Origin: Shinisaurus crocodilurus | Lineage: Eukaryota; Chordata; Lepidosauria; Squamata; Shinisauridae | NCBI GenBank assembly: GCA_021292165.1 | Contig: CM037877.1 | Span: forward strand, 297,864,726-297,928,725 | Length of the DNA stretch: 64,000 nucleotides | Reading direction: 5' to 3' | Shown here: positions 56,071 through 64,000 of the stretch, one piece after another | Position numbering within the stretch: the stretch's first letter is position 1 | Layout of the letters: every line of letters begins with the position of its first letter | Program-made: the position numbers and the translations under genes | The notes under the pieces: model-generated | Databases searched by the model: none | The model's input: the letters and a program-made list of their open reading frames with translations, nothing else | What the model was told of the DNA's origin: nothing

Positions 56071-58649
56071 GGCCCCCCGGTGTCCTTTTCTTTGGAGGCC
56101 CCAAATCCTCGAGACCTCACCCACCCCCCACCCCCCAATTTCTCCCCGGCACTGCAGCCCCCAAACCCCCGGACCCTTAGCACACCCAAACACTGGTTCC
56201 CCTTTCCCAAAGTTGGGGAGAGAACCCAGGATTCCTCGAACCTCACCCCCCTTCCTTTCCCAGAGAACCCAGAGGAGTGTCTGGCTTTTGCACCCAAACC
56301 TTTTCCTAGGGAGCCCCTTCTCCCTGGCTGGGACCCCCCAGCCCTGGCAATATCCACATTACACGCCCCCTAATAATAGCTCACTGGTCCCCGCTAGGCT
56401 CCACCCGATCTTTCTCCCAAGGGGACGCCCTACAGGCTCTCGCATTCAGAGCCACAACCTGGCCTCAAAAACCTACGGGCATCTGCTCACTGCTCTCTCC
56501 TGGCCCACCAAAAGCCGGTCCTGCCGGGGGGGGGTCTTCTTTGCCCTTTCAGCCGAGGAGGGTGCCAAAGGGCGCAACGCCTCCGAGCCCCTTGACCAGC
56601 CGCCGCCGGACTGGGCCGCCGCCCTACCCCCAGGCAAGGCGGCAGGCATCTGCCGTTGGCAGAAGAAGGTGCCGGTTTTCTGCTTGGCGGGAGCTGAGAC
56701 AGGTGCCAAGGAAAGCCGCAGGGTTGTGCAAGATATTGAGGAAGCTGCAGCCGGCCCTTCAGGGCCAGATCTGCCCGCCCAGCGTGGAGCACAGGCCAAC
56801 GGCACAAACCCACAAACCGTTCCTTCCTTAGGCACCCAGATCGGAATGAGGGGGAAGTGCTTGCCACGTTCGTGGGCCACTTTGACGCCGCGTTGGGCTA
56901 CTTCCCCCGCATACAAACATTTGAGTCAACTGGACTCTGGAGCCTTTCCTCCGATTCCCTCAATTTTATTGCCCTTTAAGAGAACTGGGGGACCACGACG
57001 ACGACTCTTAACCTCCTTCAATGCCCCCCCCCCCATCAAGTCCTAATCTTCTGGGAAACCGACCGTGTCCCTCGTGCCACGCTCTCGTCTCAGACAGGTT
57101 TCAAACGTATGCCGGGGCAGCCATCCACACCCCACGGTGGAGCAAGGGGCAGTTGGTTAGAGCAGGGACCGGGCCTCCAGATGTTGTCGGACTCCGATTC
57201 CCATCAGATCCAGCCAGCATGGTCAATGGGCAGGGATGATGGGGTTTGTAGTCCAATGATGTCTGGAGGACCACAGGTTTGCACCCTCTGGGTTGGAGCG
57301 CCAGGCTAGGACACGGGGGGAACCCCCATTTCAAATCCCTGCTCTGCTATGAAGCTCACTAGAGGACTCTCTTGTTAGGCCAACCTTCCTCACAGGGTTG
57401 TTGTGAGGGTTAAATTGGGGGAAGGACACACAACCCATGAATTCTTGGGATGCGTCACCCATCAGTGTTTAGTTACGCGTGGGCAGAAACAAATCTGGTG
57501 ATCGACAAGATCAGCCGCCACAACCTGGCGCCCTCCAGATGGGTTGGACTACAACTCCCATCAGCCCCGGCCAACAACATCCGGACGGCCACAGGTTCTG
57601 CACCCCTGGTGTAAGCGGAAGGAGAGGTGCTTGAATGGGGCTGCGGGGGCGAAGGCAGGAGAGCGGGCACCCTGGATGGCATTTCCAGATACTTTGGACC
57701 ACCATTCCCAGAATCCCCGGGCGTTGGCCATGCTGGCTGGGTCTCGTAGTCCAAAACATCTCGAGGGCACCAGGTTACCCCTACATCTTGGGGACCTGGG
57801 GAGGGACTCACTGGGGGGGGGGGTTAGTGCTCCTTCTCCCCCCCCAAGTGATCATTTCACTCCGAGCTAAGCTGGGAGGGCAGATTCCAGGCCTCCGCCT
57901 CACGGTGAACCAGAGAGCTCATGGCTGGCCGTTGACCCTGACCCCCGAGCACCATGGTGGCGGAGACCAACCTACCCCTCCAGATAGGGCTGGACTACAG
58001 CTTCCATCATCCCCAGCTGGGGAGGTAGATGGTGGCACAGGGGGGTGGTGGGGTGGTTTCAGAGCTGGCTGCGCAAGAAATACCACCCTTCTTTTCCACC
58101 GTGTTCCCTTTTTTCCCTTGGAGCTGGAACGCTAGAGACAGTTGCGACGAAAGCACCGCCAGTCTCGTCTCGGCTGAAGTGGGGTGGGGAAATCCCCCCC
58201 CCCCGCTCTGGTCATGGTCAGCTTTTTCTTCCCTTTTTTCTGCGTCTGATATTCTGGTCCTACGAGAGGGATTGGCAGCGTGCGGTCAGCCCTCATCACA
58301 AGAGCGGTGGCTGCTTCCTCTTTCACACACGCTTTCCCCCCCTGAGAACGAGGTAGTACTTTCCCGAGTGCCTGGGGAGCCCCCCCCTCAAATACACAGC
58401 ACCCCCCTACCTCCTCAGTGCGTGGCCCCATTTCATGGCCTTTCTGTTTGGCAAGTTTGCCGTTAGGGGGAACCAGGGGGGGGGGGCTGCCTGCAACAAA
58501 AAGCTGAGCAGCCATCCAGGGCCACCTTCATCATCCCTTAGTTCAGGGGAGTCCTGCCTCCCTCAAAACTCAGATATCCTTGGGTCGGGGATTAAGCAGT
58601 GCTCTCTCCAATCCGAATTGATTCCAGCCCCCCCCCCCAGCGGCCTCCT

Positions 58650-58935
58650 GAAGACAGGAGTGTCAAACCTCAGGCCAGTGTGCCAAATCCAGCCCCCCCA
58701 GATGGCCCCTTCCCCAAAAGGGGTGGTCTTTTTGTGGCTTCCAGGCCTTTGTATTCTAAAAGGTTGAAATGTCTCCCCTAAAGCTTAGTTACTGGCAGGA
58801 AGAGCTTGAAGCTACAATAGGCTGGTCTCTTGGGCCCCGCCCCTTTTGCCTTTGGCTCCTCCCATCACTGGGATGCACCCCCCCCCCCCCCGAGCTTGGT
58901 CCTCAGGCTGAAAGAGGTTGAACACCCGTGCCTTA
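58650..58935. mobile_element. hAT-like element (CAGGAGTGTCAAACC ends)
   Basis: CAGGAGTGTCAAACCTCAGG faces CCTCAGGCTGAAAGAGGTTG with CACCCGTG. The internal AAGGTTGAAATGTCTCCCCT and CCCCTTTTGCCTTTGGCTCC are shared with the repeated unit at 21978-22431. Confidence 0.5.
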
Positions 58936-59537
58936 AGATGCAAGGAAGACAAAGTCCCCAATAACGTAAAATATATCCTAGAATGAGTGGAAGAAATTCG
59001 AGTAAGGGGGTGCCCGTTGTCAGGTGTGCTTCCGCCAGACCCAATATCCCCCCCCCGCCGCCGCCCAGCTCTCCCATATAGCATGGGGAGGTATGGATTT
59101 AGAATACATCTAGTTAAAATGGCTTTGCTTGCTGGGAATTATGGAAGTTGCAATCCAGCCAACACGGGGTGCAGGTGGCAGGATTGTGCGACAACGGCTC
59201 AGATCTGGAACAGTTCTTACTCAGCCCTGCACCCGAGCGAGGGGGGTGCCATGACATAATTGCGCAAGTGCGCGGCCCGGTTCGGGGTCGATGCTGTTCA
59301 CCCAGCCTGGGAGCTCAGCATTTGTAACTCAGTCGGGCTGCAGTGCTTCTCTGCTCAGCCAGGCCTCATCCTGAATCTGAATGCTACAGCGGCGGCAAAG
59401 GGAGTAAGTATTTTTTCTAAACCCGCCCCCCCGTCCTGCATTGTCGTGGGGGAGGGGAGGACTGAGATGTGGCATATCCTCCAACCGTAATTTCACGAGC
59501 ACGCCCACCGTTTCCAGGATCCTTTATCCTGCTAGAA

Positions 59538-59672
59538 CAGTGTTCTCCAACCTTGGGTCCCCAGATGCTTTTGGCCTACAACTCCCAACATGCCCCAGCC
59601 AGCGTAGCTGGCTGGGGCATGCTGGGAGTTGTAGGCCAAAAACATCTGGGGACCCAAGGTTGGAGAACACTG
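59538..59672. mobile_element. hAT fold-back element, 135 bp, exact 8-bp target duplication
   Basis: CAGTGTTCTCCAACCTTGGG palindrome flanked by TGCTAGAA on both sides (59530-59537 and 59673-59680). Confidence 0.92.
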
Positions 59673-60214
59673 TGCTAGAAGATCCACCCCCTTCGCAGAT
59701 TAAATCATCCTTTTGGGGGGGGGTATCATTTGGGAACAAACCTGGTGAACGTTGAAATTAGGTTCGAGGCACAGGGCGAGCTTTGTATCTGCTGATCCAA
59801 ATGCCTCTTTTTCTGTTAGGTCAGCCTTCCTCAACTTGGGTGCCCTCCAGATGGGTTGGACTACAGCACCCATCGTCGTGCAGCCAGATGATGGGAACTG
59901 TAGTCCAAGCCACCTGAGAGGGCACCAGGTTGAGGAAGGCTGTATTAGGCCCTAGCAAAAAGCAAGCCACCCCATGGCAGAATGAGGCCAGAATATCGTA
60001 GAATCACAGAAAAGTAGAGTTGGAAGGGGCCTACAAGGCCATCGAGTCCAACCCCTTCGAGGAGGAGTCTTCCGCCTTCCCCCGTTTTTTTTTTGTTTCA
60101 TCCTGAGCCAACATGGGTGTGGTTGTCCAGCACACCTGGAGGGCCCCAGGATGGGGGAAGCCAACTTTACCGGTCAGCCCGGCACCACTTGCTTTAGCAT
60201 TAGAGAGACTTGTG

Positions 60215-60505
60215 AGAAGACACGGGCTCAGAGAACACGACAACCCACCCTCGAGGGTTGAGTGTGGGTTGTTGTTGAACCGTGGGCTGTTGCTGAAATG
60301 TGGGTGGTCGTGTTATCTGAACCCAGCCGCGCTAACAAGCCATGGCTTCTTAACCACGAACAGCCCATGGTTTGTTGTTGGGTTGGGAACTGCGGGTTGT
60401 TCGTGGTTAACAAACCGTGGTTTGTTAGCGCGGCTGGGTTCAGAGAGACGACATGAGAACCCACGGTTCAACGACCGTGATCATGTTGTCTGAACCCAGT
60501 CAGAG
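60215..60505. mobile_element. Fold-back element (TCTGAACCCAG family)
   Basis: CCTCGAGGGTTGAGTGTGGG, TGAACCCAGCCGCGCTAACA and the inverse AAACCGTGGTTTGTTAGCGC, ending ATGTTGTCTGAACCCAG. Confidence 0.65.
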
Positions 60506-60947
60506 GTGGATGTGAAATTTGTAATGTAAGAGCACATAACGAAGATGGTCATACACGAAATTTCACCCGTCCAGCCCCGTCTGCTCCCGCTGTCCGGCGC
60601 AAGCCCTGTTTGCCGCTGGGAATGAAACAAGAGATGCACACGCTGTTTTTAACAGGGCATTTCTTCTGTTATTAAGACGTCTTCATTGAAATCCCGCCTC
60701 CCCCTCCTCCTGTATGAACAGGTACAGTAACAGCAGAACCACTCCCGTTCGTCCCTTTCCAAGTCCGTCAGCGGCTGGCAGAGAACAATCCGGAGGCGGG
60801 GATATCCGCCCCAGGAATCCTCCGTGGAAATCCCCTCTGCTGCGTTGCACAGCCAGTGGGAAGCTTCTTTGCATCCCATTGGCCCTGGGTGGACCGGAGT
60901 GGGCGGGATTAGTCGCAGCCGGCTGCTTCCTCGTCCTTTGCGTTTTG

Positions 60948-60965
60948 TCGCCCCCTGTTGGCCGC
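60948..60965. promoter_or_regulatory. CTCF-like motif between TNFSF12 and TNFSF13
   Basis: The sequence CGCCCCCTGTTGGCC resembles the reverse complement of the CTCF core (CCASYAGRKGGCGC type). This is one motif match only, and occupancy is unknown. Confidence 0.3.
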
Positions 60966-61700
60966 TAGCAGAACTGCAGTCTCTGTATACAGCTGTGCCC
61001 GCATGGGGTGCTCCGTGCTGCCCCCGGCTGGAGGAGGATGGTGCTTGCAGCCTGCAGGGATCTTATCCCACCGCCTTGGCACAAGGCTTTGGGGGGGAAA
61101 AGTCCAGCAGCATCCAGCAGACCGAGCAAAATAGCAGAGTAATTGTAGAAATGTGGAGCAAAAGGAGGTTCAGGGTGCAAACTGACATAGAGGCGAAAGC
61201 TTAGCAGCACTGGGAGAAAAAAAATATAGTCCAGGAAGGAAATGCAGTGACCGTTTCTGGAGTCCACTCCTTTTGGGATGACTGACTCAGTTCCTTTCAC
61301 TCTTTTCCCCCTTTTTGGTTTATAAGCTCGTGTTTAGGGTCCAGCAGTTCACGGCGGGACTCGGGTGGGTGGGGGAGCACTCTGAGGGTAATTGATGGAG
61401 GGTTGCGGCAACCTCCCCCCCCCACCTCCCTCCTGCTTGTGTCAACACAAAAATGGACCGAGGAGTCCCGAGCGGGGCCGAAAGCAGGAAATGGGAGATC
61501 AGAAACAAAGAGGAACAAATTGGACGCTGACCCTCATCCGGTGCAGTTGGAAACAGGGCCTTCCGTAGCGCCCGAACGCCAGGAGTCCTGGCTTCCATTC
61601 CTCCTCTCTCGCTCGCTCGCTCGACCGTCCCCCCCCACCCCGCATCCAGCCCCCCAAGAACCGGGGCCGCTCCGTCCCACCCGCGGCCCCCACCCCGCGC

Positions 61701-61952
61701 TCAGTGCACTTGGAAGAGGCCGAAGTAGGTGTGGTAGCGGTCGGCCTTGAGTCGGACTTTGGGGATGGTTCGGAGCCGGATGGAGCCCTCGGGCCTTAGC
61801 AGGACTAGGCCGGACACTTGGCACACCCGCAGTTCGGGCGTCTGCGGGCCGGAGCTGGTGGGGAGGAACTCTTCCAAGCAGCGCAAGGCCAGCTCGCCGT
61901 CCAGCAACACGTCCAGCTTCATGTAGACGATCTTGCCTTCGTTGAAATGGAC
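61701..61952 (-). CDS. TNFSF12: TNFSF12 (TWEAK) last coding exon
   Basis: TWEAK is a TNF-superfamily ligand for Fn14. This 252-nt exon (83 codons plus stop, phase 0, acceptor cgccgccag) encodes VHFNEGKIVYMKLDVLLDG and LALRCLEEF. It goes on to RVCQVSGLVLL and ends TYFGLFQVH, essentially the mammalian C-terminus. The two TWEAK domain cysteines (LRCLEE and RVCQVS) are present. Earlier exons are not found before the right edge, so the gene continues outside the window. TNFSF13 starts 5.6 kb downstream on the same strand. Confidence 0.95.
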   Translation of the reverse strand, partial: VHFNEGKIVYMKLDVLLDGELALRCLEEFLPTSSGPQTPELRVCQVSGLVLLRPEGSIRLRTIPKVRLKADRYHTYFGLFQVH

Positions 61953-62035
61953 CTGGCGGCGAGGAGAGAACAGCGGCGGGGAAGGATGAACGCATGCCGG
62001 TCTGGAGGCAGCATGATTTAAAGGAGGGTCAGCCC

Positions 62036-62158
62036 GGCTTTCCCCAACTGGGTGGCCTGCAGCTGTGTCGGACTACAACTCCCTGCAGGGCTGGCTCGGG
62101 GATGCTGGGAGTTGTAGTCCGACACAGCTGCAGGCCACCCCGTTGGGGAAAGGCTGGG
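62036..62158. mobile_element. Fold-back hAT element (CAGCCTTCCCCAACC family)
   Basis: A near-perfect palindrome: CTTTCCCCAACTGGGTGGCC, GCAGCTGTGTCGGACTACAA and the inverses. It lies in the intron before the last TNFSF12 exon. Confidence 0.7.
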
Positions 62159-62224
62159 TGAGACAAATTCACAGAGGAAGAGAGAGCTATCGAGCTTTTC
62201 TACATGAGTCTGTTAATCGCTATA

Positions 62225-62474
62225 CAGTCATGCCTTGGATTGAGAGCATAATTCGTTCCGGAAACGTGCTTGTAATCCAAAACACTCTTATATCAAAACG
62301 AAATCCCCCCCAAAAAATTTGTACAGAGATTTTTAATTTAAGCCGTATTACAGTACTTGTATTGCAAGACATCGCTTGTATATCAAGTAAAAAAAAATTA
62401 AATAAATATTTAAAAATTTGCTTGTCTTGCAAAACGCTCTCAGACCAAGTTACTTGCAATCCAAGGTATTACTG
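62225..62474. mobile_element. Tc1/mariner-like (pogo/Tigger type) MITE
   Basis: Ends CAGTCATGCCTTGGATTG and CAATCCAAGGTATTACTG with a TA on each side (62223-62224, 62475-62476). The 250-bp AT-rich interior has no coding capacity. Confidence 0.7.
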
Positions 62475-62924
62475 TATCTACTTTGGGTTTGGTTGCAGAA
62501 TCGAGATCCAAGCTCTATGCTTTCCTTTCCTGCTTTTCCTTTCCTGCTTTTCCACGACATAACCTCTAGGAGGCACTGTGCTATAGCGGAATAGTGCAAA
62601 TACACCCGTAGGAACAGCGCTTTCAGAAATAATACCCCATTCCCCCCATTCTTTAACACACACCCCCCCCCCGGGACAGTGCTCTGAAAAAAACAAGCAA
62701 AATGGGAGGATCACAGAACCGCAAACAACCGTGAATAAGGTTGTAGAAAAGCTCATTAGGCGGAACCGGCATGTTTGGAGAGGTGGGAAAAACCTCCACA
62801 TGATCAGGGACTGCAAAGAACGGCGCCTGGGAGAGGCCGGCTTACACGAAGCCCTCTCGGTCTGATCCAGCAGGGCTGTGCTCCTGCTTTTATACAAGCG
62901 AAAACAAAAGAGAGAGAAAAACAT

Positions 62925-63136
62925 TATTTTGCCCAACGCGTTTCGGAAACGATCTTTTTCCTTCGTTGGGGGCCGCTTGTCTTTTTTCCAGATATATTGG
63001 GGAAAGAGTCCTTCAGTTTCATTAAAATGCTGCAGAAGGGATACGGGAAGGACTCTTCTCTCAATATATCCAAAACAAGGACAAGCGGCCCCCGAGAAAG
63101 GAAAAAGATTGTTTCCGAAACGCGTTGGGCAAAATA
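62925..63136. mobile_element. 212-bp fold-back element with MluI-centred arms
   Basis: TATTTTGCCCAACGCGTTTC and its exact inverse lie at the two ends. The inner arms also pair (GGGGCCGCTTGTC, ATATATTGGGGAAAGAGTCC, with mismatches). It is the only copy in the window. Confidence 0.75.
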
Positions 63137-63177
63137 CATATTCTTTCCAGGCGCCTGAGAATTCCCCCCCCCCTTTT

Positions 63178-63345
63178 CATAGATCATAGAGTTGGAAGGA
63201 GTCTACAAGGCCATTGAGGCCAACCCCCTGCACAATGCGGGAAACTAGAGGAGGGGTCTCCCATCCAAGTAACAACCAGGCCTGACCCTGCTTAGCTTTC
63301 CACGCTCAGACAAGCTGAGCCAGCATAAGCCACAGGCCCGTATGT
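63178..63345 (-). mobile_element. 5S rRNA-derived SINE with CR1-type tail
   Basis: The minus strand carries AAAGCTAAGCAGGGTCAGGC, TACTTGGATGGGAGACCCC and the CR1-type 3' end with TCTATGATCTATGA. Confidence 0.85.
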
Positions 63346-64000
63346 TCCTGCACACTCCAAGGGGGTCGGCAGCTACCGGTACCAAGCGGCTAACCGAGCG
63401 CATGCGTAAATAAGCCGAGCTGAGGTAAGCAGGGAGCCACATTCCCACAGCTTCTCTTTGCAAAGCTAAGAATTGGCGACCTTCCCATTCTGCCTGACTG
63501 CAGTCCTGTAGAGCTTAACATTGATGTTTTCGTGAGACACAAGTGCCTTCCCCTCTCGTTTTTGTTTTTTTTTACTTTTATACAAGCCATCACCCGCCTG
63601 TCCATCATGGAGCGGAACCAGTGTCTAGGACGCGGGTGGGCAACTCTGGGTACGATTTCCACACACCCGCCAGACCCACCTGCAGCCGTGCCCCCGCTTA
63701 CTATGCTCAGTAAGTCTCGCAAGTGGCTTCTGTCCTGACTTTTTGGGGGTGATGGGCGGCTGCGTGTTGCCCACCCCTGGTCTAGGAGCTGGTACAAGAA
63801 GGGGAGCGGGGAAATTTAACCTCAATATAAGCCACCCACATAGGCTCCTCCGACGTGCGGGTGCCGCCGCCGCAACCGACCAATCACCCGCTTTCAACAA
63901 GCGCTGTTGTGGCTTGAGCGCCGGAGGGGCAACCACCACCTCGGCCCCCACCCAAAGGACCCAGGAGGAGTCCGGGAGCCAGAGGCGCTCGCCACATTCC
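63346..64000. other. Probable TNFSF12 intron; no exon recognised
   Basis: A fold-back-like pair (GGGTGGGCAACTCTGGG at about 63633 and CGTGTTGCCCACCCCTGG at about 63763) and GC-rich sequence at the right edge. No TWEAK exon motif such as GLYYLYCQ is seen on the minus strand. Confidence 0.4.

Larger units (their letters stand above)
56071..61200. other. TNFSF13-TNFSF12 intergenic region; no further gene recognised
   Basis: GC-rich sequence 56100-57020 upstream of TNFSF13 probably holds its promoter. The rest contains fold-back fragments (57160-57285, 57515-57600, 57680-57775, 57980-58025, 58650-58935, 59818-59943, 60110-60155) and a short CR1 3' piece (59995-60060, minus). Many poly-C runs are present. 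Confidence 0.5.

Noticed and set aside
55703..57046. 447-codon plus-strand open frame
   Set aside because: It runs antisense to TNFSF13 exon 1 and its GC-rich upstream region. It is Pro/Arg-rich with no family motif, and the minus-strand exon explains the conservation.

Overview
The window is vertebrate nuclear DNA, almost certainly from a squamate reptile (probably a lizard). Coding exons are short, bounded by GT/AG signals and separated by long introns. The intervening DNA is packed with tRNA-derived SINEs of the Sauria/Squam type, 5S-rRNA-derived SINEs, CR1, L2, L1 and RTE-type LINE pieces, many hAT-type fold-back elements and long CA, GA and poly-C tracts.

Four protein-coding genes are supported. 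WRAP53 (telomerase Cajal body protein 1, a WD40 protein) lies on the minus strand from about 21.4 kb (non-coding first exon in a CpG-rich promoter) to its 3' end near 8.5 kb. Ten coding exons join in frame to 492 codons plus stop. SAT2 (diamine/thialysine acetyltransferase of the SSAT family) lies on the plus strand, 29.0-37.0 kb, with six exons. TNFSF13 (APRIL) lies on the minus strand, 56.1-42.3 kb; five coding exons are visible and one stalk exon is missing from my model. The last coding exon of TNFSF12 (TWEAK) is on the minus strand at 61.7-61.95 kb; the rest of that gene lies beyond the right edge.

Read in reverse, the order is TNFSF12 > TNFSF13 > SAT2 (opposite strand) > WRAP53. This is the order and orientation of the mammalian TP53 neighbourhood, but without SENP3, EIF4A1, CD68, MPDU1, SOX15, FXR2, SHBG, ATP1B2 and TP53. 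WRAP53 faces SAT2 across about 7.6 kb of repeats, and no TP53 exon is seen there.

Region by region: 0-8.5 kb holds repeats, an LTR-like stretch and a CR1 copy, with no gene recognised. 8.5-21.5 kb is WRAP53. 21.5-29 kb holds fold-back hAT elements, an L1 and an L2. 29-37 kb is SAT2. 37-41 kb has an RTE-type LINE with a 569-codon open frame and a CpG-rich, promoter-like stretch with no assigned gene. 41.4-56.1 kb is TNFSF13, whose large first intron holds CR1, Sauria-type SINEs, a Penelope-like fragment, two nested hAT insertions and an 820-bp hAT-like element rich in GAGTC motifs. 56-61.7 kb is intergenic. 61.7-64 kb is the TNFSF12 3' part with two further fold-back DNA transposons. Several transposon calls rest on exact 8-bp target-site duplications read directly from the sequence.
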